This document shows, one piece after another, positions 35,945 through 47,305 of a stretch of DNA of 64,000 nucleotides. Position 1 is the first letter of the stretch. Each line of letters begins with the position of its first letter. The notes beneath the pieces were generated by a model. The model saw nothing but the letters and a program-made list of their open reading frames with translations, did not search any database and was not told the DNA's origin. The DNA comes from Cryptomeria japonica. Lineage: Eukaryota > Streptophyta > Pinopsida > Cupressales > Cupressaceae. The stretch lies in the NCBI RefSeq assembly GCF_030272615.1, contig NC_081405.1, forward strand, positions 652,138,920 through 652,202,919. The letters run 5' to 3'. A program made the position numbers and the translations under genes.

Positions 35945-36988
35945 TTGATGCCATGTATTTACGGTAAACCACTCATCTTATATATATTAGCAACTGATTC
36001 ATCACTAGGGGCACTTCTGGCACAACAGGATGATAACAAAAAGGAACAAGCTATTTATTACATTAGTAGGACACTAGTGTCTTATGAAATGAACTACAAT
36101 ATAATAGAAAAAGCATGCTTGGCATTAGTCTTTGCATCACAGAAACTGAGGCACTATATGCTAGCACATTCGGTCAAGCTGGTGGCCAAAATTGATCCAC
36201 TCAAGTATCTTCTTAATAAAGCAACACTCACAAGAAGATTGGCAAAGTGGGTAATGATCCTTACAGAATTTGACATTGAACATGTGGAACGCAAAGCCAT
36301 AAAAGGACAGGTAATTTCTGATCAACTTGCTAAAGCTCCACTTGAGGATAGTCAACCATTACACATCGAGTTCCTAGACGCATCAATAATGCATCTTACT
36401 CAACAACCCTAGAAAATGTTCTTCGATGGTTCCTTTACTCAAAATGGTTCAGGTGCTGGCATACTATTTATTACTCCTCAAAAGTATTCAATCCCAAAGT
36501 CTTATAAGATTATATTCCCTTGCACAAACAATATTGTAGAATATGAAGCTTTGCTGAATGGAATAAAACTAGCTATTGAATGGAAGGTTGCTGAATTACA
36601 TATCTATGAAGATTCTCAGCTGGTCATCAATTAGATCAATGATACATATTAGACTCGAGATGAGAAATTGATGCCTTACAAGAGGATGGTGGATGATCTC
36701 AAGAAGTACTTTGCTTTTGTATCATTCCAACATATTCCTAGATCAGTGAACAAAGCAATAGATGCTATGGCCACCTTGGCATCTATACCTGAGCTACAAG
36801 AGTCCAATTTTTGCTTTGAGTTCTTGGTGGAAGAGTTATATTACCCTGCTTATGATTCTCCTAAGACCCAAATAGTCTATTCTATTATTGGACATGACTC
36901 ATCTCGATACAGCCACATTTATTCCTATCTATGCGATCAAATTATCCCTGAAAACCTTACTCGTAATGAAAAAAGAAACCTAACTTGA
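35945..36988 (+). pseudogene. Tat element 1 RNase H and second, archaeal-type RNase H
   Basis: First a gypsy-type RNase H (LYILATDSSLGALLAQQ, KACLALVFASQKLRHYM). After a TAG at 36410 comes a second RNase H with KMFFDGSFTQNGSGAG, NNIVEYEALLNGI, IYEDSQLVIN and NKAIDAMATLAS, giving the D-E-D-D set. TAG at 36632 and another near 36650 interrupt it. A duplicated RNase H of this kind is a hallmark of the Tat lineage. Confidence 0.85.
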
Positions 36989-38162
36989 AATGCTTCACAG
37001 TATGTTATCATAGCTAACGATTTATTTAGATGAGGTTTGGATGGTACATTGCTTAGATGTCTAGAAACTGAAGAATCTAAACGTGCATTATCGGAAGTTC
37101 ATGAAGGTATTTGTGGATCTCATTCGAATGGTTTTACTTTAGCTTAGAAACTATTACGGGATGACTATTACTAGCCAGATATGGAAAAAGATGCCATTAA
37201 ATTTGCTAAGACTTGTTAGAAATGTCAGCTTCATGGAAATCTCATACATGCCTCGGCAAGGGACGTCATACCATTTATAACACACTGGCCTTTTCAGCAA
37301 TGGGCCTTTGATCTCATTGGTCAGATATATCTGGCTTCATCCAATGGACATAAATTCATCATAACTACCACTGAGTATTTCACTTAGTGGGTAGAGGTAG
37401 TTTCTCTCATCAAAGCAACTGGTAAACAAGTCGCCTTGTTCATCCTAAACTATATAATTTGTAGGTATGGGATACCTTTGTCCATCGTGACTAATAATGG
37501 AGGACAATTCAAGAATAAAGATTTGGATGAGCTTTGTGAGAAATTCAAAATAAAGCAACACTGGTCATCAATATATTACCCTCAAGGTAATGGACAAGCT
37601 AAGGCGTCTAACAAAAACCTACTGACTATCTTGCACAGAACAGTGAACAAGTCTGGGAAGGATTGGTATCTGCAGCTCAATCCTACACTATGAGCTTACA
37701 GAACAAGTATCAGAACACCTACTGGGGCTACACCTTTTTCTTTGGTGTATGCGTCCGAAGCAGTATTACCTATTGAAGTAGAAATACCATCTCTTAGAGT
37801 TTCTTTTGCAAGGTCTTGTTACTGATGAAGATCATAGAATATCCAGATTGCAAGAACTCGAATTGCTAGATGAGTGTTGGCAAGTGGCGTTTGATCATCT
37901 CAGAGTGTATCAAAAGAGAATGTCTAGAGGGTATAACAAGAAAGTTTGACAAAGAGAATTTCAAATTGGTGACCTAGTTTTGAGAGAGAATCCAAAAAAT
38001 CAACAATTTCGCAATAATAAAGGGAAGTTTGAACCCAACTGGCTGGGTCCCTACATTGTTATTGCAGTATTCGGCTCTTGTGCCTATCAACTCTCAAACT
38101 CGGAAGGAGAACAGCTCCGTGAACCGATTAACACCATCCACTTGAAGAAATTCTTCGCTTAG
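36989..38162 (+). pseudogene. Tat element 1 integrase, catalytically dead
   Basis: The zinc region (EVHEGICGSH...TC-stop-KCQLHG), core and C-terminal GKFEPNWLGPYIV block are recognisable. The first catalytic Asp is present in FDLIGQI (near 37310). The second is Asn in IVTNNGGQF (near 37492) and the catalytic Glu is Lys in NGQAKASNK (near 37600). Both changes are G to A. At least six in-frame stops and a one-base shift near 37805 add to the damage. The terminal peptide INTIHLKKFFA matches INAMHLHRYYA at the end of element 2 pol. Confidence 0.85.
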
Positions 38163-39849
38163 CATTCTCTGCTCCAACAAACTTGTACAGTTGGAAAAGG
38201 TCCTGAAAAAAATCAAAAAAATTGGAAAAGGTCCTTAAAAAAATCAAAAAAAAGAAAAAAGAGAAAAGAAAAAAATATATATATATATATAAAGAGAAAA
38301 AAATTACCCTGGTGAAAACCTGGTAAACAGGCACCTTGGTAACAAAAAAAATTGAATCTCTGCCAAGTAGGTGAAAACCTGGCAAACAGGTGCCTCTTGT
38401 ACTCAAGCGCTCCATCTATCAATGCAACGTTGGCATTTCCTACTTTCATGCATCTTTTTCTTTCGCTTGTACATATTTATAGTTACTTTCCTGACATCTT
38501 GGTTCATTGGAACCCACATGACTTGAAACTGATCAATGCCTTAGTCTTAGGAAAATTGACAGAGCACTATTACATATCCTAAGCAGTGTCAACCAAGTCA
38601 TTTTTTCCGTCAGTAAAACCTGGTCATCCACTCCGAGTCAGTCATCTGTCTCTTGACTACTACAGAGTTTTTATCACTGAGTTAACAAGTACAACAACAT
38701 AATGGAAAACAATCACTAAACAGTTTGAGCTATGAATGAAAATTTTCTTTGTATGTTGTCTTTTATATTGATTTTCGATTACTGTCCCTCTGAGTAACTC
38801 GAGGAAGTCTATTGTGACTAAGAGGTACAAGGATTGGGGGCATGATATTTTCTTTGTTTTTTGCTTGTAGGAATGATCCCGATGATCTAGAAATATATAA
38901 ATTAGTTGGGTGTCTATGATAAGAGCCTTCACATTAAGGTGAAATCACCTCACATACCTCAACTCCACTTATTTGTATGCTACAGGGAGGACTGTATCAT
39001 TTCTTTGTCTGTTTTGAGGGAATTTCTTTATGATGCAATTCGGGTCCCTGCGAAATTTGTCCAAGGATATGAACGAAAAAAGGGTCATTGCGGACAAGAT
39101 AATTAAAATTGCACATTGAAAAAGAAAGGAACTCTAACCTACCTGTTGTGTTTGTTATGCTCAGTGATGAATCTTAAGTATTTTAAATCCAGTGACTAGG
39201 TTTAGGTTGCATTTTGCACATTATTTTGCATATCATTGTGAATCTAGAGTGATTTCGGTATGGTAATAATCTCTTTATCTTCTGAATGAGAGTTGAAAGC
39301 ATCATCATTTCTTATGCTAAGTGGTCTATTTATCATTATTTCTTTGATCGAGTACTTGTGTTTTGAGATGTTTAGCTGCATACATAACATTTCATATAGA
39401 TTCATTCATTTCATTATTATTCATTTACATTGATCTTATTGCATAGAAAAATGAAAAAAATTGCATTACTCATTACTCATTTCCATTCATTTATTTGCAT
39501 ATGAAAAGAAACAAAAACATAGACATCCATATTCATTTGCATTACATACATTCATGCTGAAATAAATACATACATGTAGAATAAAGCATATAGAAACATC
39601 TCATAATAGATTGACACAAGTATAATGAAGTCAAATCAGATCTCGTATATATATCATATCAAGTCTAAGGGTACAAAATGATGTCCAATGACATGTACAA
39701 ACTCCCATCGGAGCAAGAATCGTATTGGCTACAAAAAATGGGTGTGTCTACAAAAAATATCCCAACTACAAAAAGAATCATCTAGTTGGCCCCCTCTCCC
39801 TCATTGCTTGGTGGAGGAGGAGGAGCTTGATGCTCAGGACCCTGGCATG
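38163..39849 (+). other. Tat element 1 3' non-coding region
   Basis: It contains an AT microsatellite (about 38275-38292), a direct repeat of GGTGAAAACCTGGYAAACAG (near 38310 and 38370) and AT-rich sequence. No coding potential is seen on the plus strand. The antisense ORF enters from the right. Confidence 0.55.
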
Positions 39850-41596
39850 GTGCCCGAGCTCCCTTGGATCATGCCATATACTGTGAATAGGGTTGCACTT
39901 GTTGTGCAACAGGAATTGCGATACTATATGCTACCACATAATATGCTGCCCTACTACTTTGAGGAGGACCTCCTGTCGTAGAGCCTCAATCTTAGCTTTC
40001 GACTCTGCTCTCAAGGCCACTATCTGACAATATCGCTCGGCCCTCACCTCGGTAAGTTGTCGGTCTTGCTCCGCTAGCTAAGTTTGTGCCACTATCAACT
40101 GTGACTACAACTCTGCAAGACGTGCCCTCATCGACCTACCAGCATCCTGTCCATGCTCTCTCGCAAGTCCGCCATCTCCCCCACCATCTCCACATGTGGC
40201 TCCACCCTGCTCATCCCAGCACTGTCGCACCTGTCTAGGAGTTGCTTGCTCCCCCTCTGCCTCACCCACTCACCCTAGGGATCTACCCTCACCCCTTTTT
40301 TGCCTACCCTGAGCTAGCACCCCGCTATTGCTAGCACCCAGATCACCACTACCCTGTCGTGGAGCCTCAGATCTCTGTGCCTGGTCCTGCCTCTGGCCCT
40401 GTCTCTAGCCCTGTCCCTGTACTGGTGCAAGGGCATCCTCCTCAACATCCTCAATCTCTATACTGGGGAAATACCCCCACATCTGCTATATCATCCATGT
40501 AATCCCACCTCAGGTGGTGTAAACCTGTCAGCTCTTGCATTGCTAAAGCATAGGATAGCCTAGGTGACCATCCCTATCTCTCCTCATCGGTGTATCAAGC
40601 ATACACCGTATACTCCTGAGAGATCCCCTATGGCTGGCCGTACTACCTCATCACTCATGAAATGATGAATCGCTCCACAATAGTCTGTGACCTCCCAATT
40701 AGTGGGTGTGTAACAAAAAGGTCTCTCTGAACTGCCCACCAGTCATCCCATGACTCCAATCCTCTGTATGGTCTCCATACAACAACTATCAGATCATTGA
40801 GTTGTCATCACCAAAAGTCTGTCTTGCCCAGATGGGGCTACGTAATATATCTGGCATACCTGTAAATAATCGGTTTCCCTGGCTCTCTGCTATCATCAAC
40901 AATTGGCTGACAAATGGGAAGGTGCTCCCAAGCCCACACTTGTAAAATGTATACCCCTGCAACCATGCTCCGCCCATCTCTGTAAATAATCTCATGCATC
41001 TCCTGATACATGTGTGCCAATAAACAAGAGCCCCAGCCAAGTCTCTGAGGGGTCTCTATCAACCTCTCCAACATCCATCCCCATCCACTCTAGAAACCCT
41101 GTTGCCCTCTGTCTGGCATCAAAAAACAACCAATGAAACCTGCTAGGACACATGCCAGCGGATATTCCTCATTGTACCTGCTCATCAATATATCCCAACT
41201 CATGGAACAAGTCAAGATATCAAGATCCCTGAATATGTTCCTAAGAGCCTGTAGTCCAGGTAACAAGGCGGTATCATAATCCACCTTATCCCTAGAAAAA
41301 GGGATATGAAGGATCCTGTACACATCCTCGGGAGTAATAGTCAACTCCCCAACTGGCAAATGAAAGGTATTATGCTCTGAATGAAATCTCTCTACCAACG
41401 TTGTGAGAATCCTGTGGTTCACACGGATATCAGGTAACCTCATCAGGTGAGTCAAGCCACACATATCGACATGAGCTTTCTCAACCTCAGACAAATCACG
41501 AACTAAAGCCATAGTAGGTAGATATAGACATCTGAAGAGCACAGGAGGTAATTGAACCTGCCAAAACCCAACAATGATCATCAGAAAACATTCCAA
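39850..41596 (-). pseudogene. Antisense plant-mobile-domain ORF of Tat element 1
   Basis: On the minus strand, opposite to pol, the frame from 41596 encodes a plant mobile domain: LTTLVERFHSEHNTFHLPVG then ELTITPEDVYRILHIPF near 41340. After a TAG at 41090 it continues as SCLLAHMYQEMHEIIYRDG (near 41000). A further decayed tail with Glu/Gln-rich coiled-coil residues (VRAERYCQIVALRAESKAKI) lies near 40010. A splice acceptor (TTTTGGCAG, ending at 41558) precedes the domain in phase 0, matching the intron position in element 2. Plant mobile domains occur in MAIN/MAIL proteins and in several transposon types; the role here is unknown. Confidence 0.7.
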
Positions 41597-44192
41597 ATGA
41601 GCCTACAAGAGAAGTTAAACATCACGCAAATCCAACTAAGTCAAATGCAAAAGCAAAATTTCATGTTTATACTTTCAAAAATGATCACTGTCTTTCGAAC
41701 GACAAAACATAGTTAAAGCAGAATATCGTACGAGTTAAGAATGACTCTCATATGAGAAAATAGCCTCAAATGACATGTTGGGACTCATTAAAATTTGAGT
41801 CAATTTTAGAGGCCCATTCCAAAATTTTGCTCTGCATGTCAGAAGAGTACCTAAATGAGTCAGTTTGAAGGGCCTAGTTTGCGAGAGGGCAAAATGGAGC
41901 CAGATGATTTTCAGGGGGTAAGGCTCGGGATTCATGTCTTATACCTTTCATTTGGCCTATGTAGTGATGTGCAACTTTTAGAATTCAGTTTAGATGAGTT
42001 TATGAGGTACCCATTTTGAGGGGTGAGCTGAAAGTGCATTTTAGGCACAAATGCAGATTTTATTGAGTAGCCTATTTTGAGTGTTTTCATCTTTTACCCT
42101 GTTGATCATCATGAAGAAATTCAAAATATATTCAATTCTATGCATAAATATGAGTTAGCCTATAAAATTTCAAGTCTTGACAAATCCATTTACTCAGCTT
42201 TCAAAGCCAAATCCGTTTGCGGTTTGTGTGGTTTGACTAGTCCCTGTTTCGACAGCTAGTTGGAGCCCTGTTTCGCATGAGTGTAAAAGTTTCCTTAGTA
42301 AGCATCATGTCATAATTTTTTTTTTGAGCTAATGTTGATAAAAATGATGAGCTATATTTCAAGTTTCAAGCCTCTGCTAATTCGTTTGATCGGCTTTCCA
42401 AAGGTTCATTTAGCCATTGTTTTCACTTATCCGTACTTCCAGTGCTATATCAGTTAATGTAGCCATTTTTGTAAGTGCATTGTTTGCATCCTATCAGACT
42501 TTTGGCTGGACTGAGACTTTGAAGTTTTAATATGTACTTTAAGGTACCTATGTTTCAAATTTGAGGGCCTACGAAGGTCGTTTGATATTTTTGAGAAAGG
42601 CATCATGTGTTGCCAGGACATTGACTTCATCAAGTCCGCAGTGTCGACAAAGCCAGTTGGCCATTTTCGCCAATTAATATCTCTTCACTCCGGACTCATC
42701 TTGAGAAACTGTTTGGTAGATTTTGTGCTTGCATATCAGAGTACACGCTTGTTAGATGGTGAGCTCCAGAGAGGTGTTTTGATAGGTTTGAAAAATATGT
42801 CTTCGCCATTAAATGCGAAAATGGGGCGTAATCGCTTGAAGGTTGCAAATTTCAGTCTGATGATCCGAAAATGATACTGAACGTTTCCAAAGGTCTGTTT
42901 AAGGTGTCTGAAGCATTTCGAAGGCCAGTCACTTGAAAACAAAAATTTTTTTTAGTTGGACCCACTTTGGGGCCCGACTTGGCTCGAAAGTAGTTTGCCA
43001 GTAGGATGGTGAAAGGCGACTTCATTTGACTGGTTACGTATGGATGAATGGACATATATCCAAAATGCTATGCTATGTCCTTTGATGGCTCATAAGACAC
43101 AAATTTTATGCACTCACAATACTCAGGCTATTCATATGGCGAATATGGTCATAGTCATGAAGAAAGGGACTATGAAGTGGGCTGGTTGTTCCACAGAGTT
43201 TCATTTATCATTTATCCCTCAGTCACATCATGAAATAAGAAATGCAACTGATCTTATTATAAAACCAAACTCCCTCCTCCCATCTCCCTGCTGGTCATGG
43301 TGTTGGAGAATGATACAGAGCTTTAAGTTAATGCAATGTGGCATGTGCAGAGCCCAGCCACCACCCCTGTGCATGAAATCTGATTGTGTAAAGCATGTTG
43401 AAAAGAGGATTGAATGTTGCAAAGAAAGGATTAATACTAAGCCTTATGTGACAATGCATGTGGAGGGTAGCTGCTGGTGAATGGTGGGAAAAAGGTAAAA
43501 GGCTTCCAACTGAAATGCACTTGGTTTGCATTCAAATCCTCTCCTCCCACGTGATGTGAGTAGGGCCAAATCATTAAAGTTTTCAAGTTAATGCCAGAGC
43601 CAGAATCATTCACTCCTTGTGTTTGAAGGAGACATTTAAATTTTTTCAAACAAATTGCAAATTTGCTAGTGATAATCCAAAAGGCATAAATATTTGTTTC
43701 CTCCCTGGTGCGTGGAGTAGAGGTCTGGAGTTTTAAAAGTTCTTTGCAAACAATAGCAACTTGTGTGGCAAATGCTGGGTTGAAAGTCTAATAACAAAAC
43801 AACACCAATCTCTCCAGGCTCACATGGTGTTTAGAGTTTGCAAAGCAAGGTAATTGCAGTGGCTTCCTCCCTCATGTGCCCCCAATCCCACGTGGTGTTT
43901 GAAGTGAAGTTGTAGAAGACTTCAGTAATCCCCACGTGACTGGTGAAAGGGGGAATTTTGAAATCAAATGCAAATTGCAAGTGCAGCATGGTGTTAGAAG
44001 CTCCAACAGTGTGATTAAAAAGCAACATCCATTCTACCCTCTGTGTGGTTTTTGGTAGGCAACAGGCATGGTGTTTGGAATGTGGAGTGGGCATTTTATT
44101 TCATAAACATCAATCAACTGCAAATTAATGTCATATCCTCTTTCCTTGCTGCAACATGGTTTTAGAGAAGGTGTGGAGATTATATAAGGAAC

Positions 44193-44205
44193 TTCAAGAA
44201 GCTTC
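44193..44205 (+). promoter_or_regulatory. Candidate heat-shock element in 5' giant LTR
   Basis: TTCAAGAAGCTTC is three alternating TTC/GAA units with 2-bp spacing, the consensus bound by heat-shock factors. It lies about 400 bp upstream of the conserved TATA-like box at 44600 and directly after TATATAA at 44181. In the 3' LTR the first unit reads TGC. It is a single match and could be chance. Confidence 0.3.
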
Positions 44206-44599
44206 CAATGGTCACGTGGTGGATGGTGTGCGTGGTGTAGTTAAGGTGTTTCTACAAATGCATTTGCCAGTATTCTATAGAGAGCAATGTTGAAATCAAA
44301 TGGAGATTAGCAGCACTCCCCTTCCTCTGCGTAACATGGAGCGTGGTTGTGGTGTGAGCAATGCGGCATTGTAAAGGCATGGAAAACACTTACAACAAAT
44401 GAAAATGGTAGGTGTAAAGTATTAAATCCATAACCTTCACCCAATTCTTCCTGCGTGGCATTAAAAGGGAAGGTTAAATCAATCAAAAGTCATGCAAATG
44501 TCTAAAATCGCCATTAAAGTCTCAGAGATTGCTTCAAAAAAGTGCAATCCTGGGCAAACATAATATCCCACATTCACTGGGAAATGGTATTTTTCAGTG

Positions 44600-44608
44600 T
44601 TTATAAGC
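44600..44608 (+). promoter_or_regulatory. Candidate TATA box of giant LTR
   Basis: TTTATAAGC is at the same offset (about 2.82 kb) from both LTR starts (3' copy at 53069) and has a counterpart in the reverse LTR near 3783. Surrounding sequence is conserved across all three. It is the best candidate core promoter of the element. Confidence 0.5.
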
Positions 44609-45373
44609 AAAACCTTACACTAGTAATATGTCAAAGCCTCTGGGCTTTTGATGGACGGTGCCTATGGGCGCCCAAGGTGGGCCCATGCGCGGGCGTGGAT
44701 CGTGAGGCGACAGAGGAGGTGACTGAGCGGCGACCAGGTGGACCCCACGTAGGCATGCTTCCTGAGGCAAATAGGCAAATTTTGCAGAGAAGGGTCAGCT
44801 TAACCAGTGAGCAGGTTGCAGAGGATCCAAAGATGCATGTGAGTTACACCCAGCGAAATGGCGAAAAGAGGTAAAGATCATGCATGTTTTGGGAGATCGG
44901 ACAGTTGGCGCTATTTCGCGAAGGAAAGTTGCTCGTCGGTTAAGGTCCGTGAAACAACAAAACGCGAAATGGCGAAAATGCAGCATGGTAAAGGTTGAGC
45001 AAGTTTGATGAAGATTGAGGGCTCGCGTGATTTCGTGGAGTGGAGATGCACACTGGATAAAGGCCGTGAAATGGCGAAAGCCAGGTGGTGCACAAGTGGT
45101 AGGTCCAGTTAGTGGTCCAGCAGGTGGGCCCCTATGATGTGGCGATGATGTGGTGCCTAGGTGGACGACGAGCAAGCGGACACGTGGCGGAGTGACGAGG
45201 TGTCATCCCAGGTGGCGCGCAGTGGACCCCATCAACCAATAAGGTCCCACCACGTGGCAAGGCATCAGGACCAAATGGGAGCAAAAATCAGAATTAAAAT
45301 TAGTAAAAGATATAGTATCAACTATATTAAAATTCAAAAAATTTAAATGGTGTGCACATGTCGAGGATTAATT

Positions 45374-45467
45374 CGCCCAGGGTCTCATTTTTGGCCAAAA
45401 TATGAAGTGTTATATATCGCCGCCCAGGGTCTCATTTTTGGCAAAAATATGAAGTGTTATATATCAC
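45374..45467 (+). repeat. 47-bp tandem duplication private to the 5' giant LTR
   Basis: CGCCCAGGGTCTCATTTTTG and the 27 bases after it are repeated head to tail at 45374 and 45421. The 3' LTR has one copy near 53869. The duplication therefore arose after insertion, or was lost from the other LTR. Confidence 0.8.
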
Positions 45468-46518
45468 CGAAAAGCTCTCGGAATGAGGAATCCGGCCAGG
45501 TAGTTAATTTTGACAAATGTGGGATATTTATAGAGCAGTTTCCATGAGAGTGAAATTTAGTTAGAGAGGAGATATTTGGCAATTTCAGTTGCAGATTTGA
45601 TTTTCTTCCCTCCTCTTTTTATTCTCAATTCTTCTCATTTTGTAGGGGTTCCAGAATTCTGTGAGAATGGCTCCAGTTTTCATGGCTTCCATTTTCTGAT
45701 TTTCTTGACCCAAACTTGTAAAGTTCTATGGATCTGTTCAGGGTATAGAGGCTACATTGCAAGATGATAGATTGTTTTCTAGTTGCAGGTCTTACTTGTG
45801 TCAGGCATGAGTAAATTTCCCATGATATTGTCTCTGTGTATGTATTTCATTGTCTTGAATTGAATCTTCAAGGAGGCTTATAATTTGTCATCTCAAGGAG
45901 ATTGTATGATTGTTTGTAGGCATTCTTCAATGAAGAGTTTAAATTCTATAATCAGTCATAAACAATGGAATGTGTCCCAGATCTGATAATTTTATGAATG
46001 GATTGAGTAATGCATTAGTACAAGGTAATAATGCAGGAATATTGTTCAAGGAAAACCACTTTGCAACTAAGATACACATTTGCAATTCTTTGTGTGACTC
46101 TTTTGCCCAATGAACAAGGCACTGGTCTTGCAGATTTGGGGATAGTTTCAGATTAATTCAAATTAAAGACAAATCTATTTCCCTTTTATGTTTAGGGGTT
46201 TGTGTTCTATCCTTCCAAAGCTTTATTTCACCAATTATTTTTACAAGATCTAGCCAATTTATATGTGTTACCTAATTTGTTGAGCTTGTGGAATGGTTTG
46301 TCTGCTTTGTTGGTGCTGTCATGGTGAGTGAATAAGTTTGATTCAATGCATCAAAGGGTGTCCCCCCCTAGGTCTAGCAGAACCTGAAGTGTAGGAGGAT
46401 CATTAGGATCCTATGTTATGTTGTCCAAGCCCTGAAGTGTTTCATTGATTGAGATTGGCCATCTCATAGATAGATTTGTAGGTGTTCTTGGGTTATCACT
46501 TTTGGTGAACAACAAAAA

Positions 46519-46536
46519 TGGTGACTCTGCTAGGGA
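46519..46536 (+). other. Primer-binding site of giant-LTR element
   Basis: TGGTGACTCTGCTAGGGA follows the LTR end ACA after AAAA. The reverse copy has TGGCGACTGTGCTAGGGA in the same place. The cognate tRNA was not identified. Confidence 0.7.
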
Positions 46537-47305
46537 ATTAATGGATTTGAATGTTTGATTGATGAGGTCAAAAGTTGAATGTCTCCTTCGTTCTATCAAT
46601 TTCATATCCAGCCAGTCTGTCCATTGTGTATGCATAGAGTGTGAAAGTGAATTTATGAGTTAGAAAGTGTTCCTTGTTCTAGATCTACAAGTATCCATGA
46701 GTTTCATGCTATATTTTATGAAAGGTAACAGTAAATTATATTTGTTCAAAGTTGTAAGAAGCTCTTGCAGTTGTATATGAACTTTTCCCCAATTCCTTAT
46801 TGAGTGGTGACTCTGTGGTTCATACCAGTATTAAACAACCTGGAAGAGTGTTGATTGCAGCAAGATTGAGAGAGAAATAGAGAATTAAATAAGTGTTGAG
46901 TGGCATTTTGCTGTTCAAATTATCCTCTATGTAAGAGGTGGCGACTCTGATGTAAAAGACAGTGCTAAAGTGTGAAGTAAATCTCCAGATCTACAAGTCT
47001 TACAACTGTAAATCTCTAGGTATTTTCAGAGGTTTCAAATGCAAAGATGTTTGTTCTGAAATTCTGAATGTGTAATGTAGTTTTCCCATTAAGTGAACAA
47101 CACTAATAAAGAGGGAAAATAGAGGAATCACAAATTAGTTTGCATATCTATTCTGCTGAATTATCCAGAGTATATGTTCTTCTGTTGTAGTATGCAAATT
47201 TGGAAAAGCTCTATGTCAAGCAATGTTATGAATAGTTTCAGTCTGAGGATACTTTCTTGAAGTTTTTATCCAAAGTTATATAATCATTTGTGGGAGTAAG
47301 AAAAA
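46537..47305 (+). other. Leader of giant-LTR element
   Basis: Non-coding. It contains a second PBS-like block, AGGTGGCGACTCTGATG, near 46937. The reverse element has the equivalent AGGTGGCGACTCT near 1801-1812. Confidence 0.55.

Larger units (their letters stand above)
26960..41778 (+). mobile_element. Ty3/gypsy Tat-lineage element 1 (3' LTR displaced)
   Basis: The order is 5' LTR, PBS, 2.2-kb leader, gag, protease, G-patch, RT, RNase H, second archaeal-type RNase H and integrase, followed by a long 3' region with an antisense plant-mobile-domain ORF. A second RNase H before integrase and an antisense extra ORF after pol are known features of the Tat/Ogre branch of plant gypsy elements. The giant-LTR element is inserted at 41779, so the rest of the 3' region and the 3' LTR lie outside the window. 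The coding region has roughly twenty stops and at least three frameshifts. Confidence 0.85.
41779..46514 (+). repeat. 5' giant LTR (about 4.74 kb)
   Basis: Starts TGGGACTCATT; ends GAACAACA four A residues before the PBS. It aligns from its first base to 46419 with 50246-54866. Inside are a candidate core promoter (TTTATAAGC at 44600), a TATATAA at 44181, six CACGTG boxes, three GAAATGGCGAAA blocks at 44852-45080, and a 47-bp tandem duplication (45374-45467) absent from the 3' copy. Short ORFs differ between the two LTRs and are not conserved in the reverse copy, so I regard it as non-coding. Confidence 0.85.

Noticed and set aside
43040-45346. Several ORFs of 60-146 codons inside the giant LTRs (e.g. 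43040-43480, 44542-44874, 53011-53451)
   Set aside because: Lengths and frames differ between the two LTR copies because of stops and indels, and none is kept in the reverse LTR; they behave as chance ORFs.
46519-46536. tRNA gene or fragment
   Set aside because: Only the 18-nt complement of a tRNA 3' end next to an LTR is present; no cloverleaf, so it is a primer-binding site.
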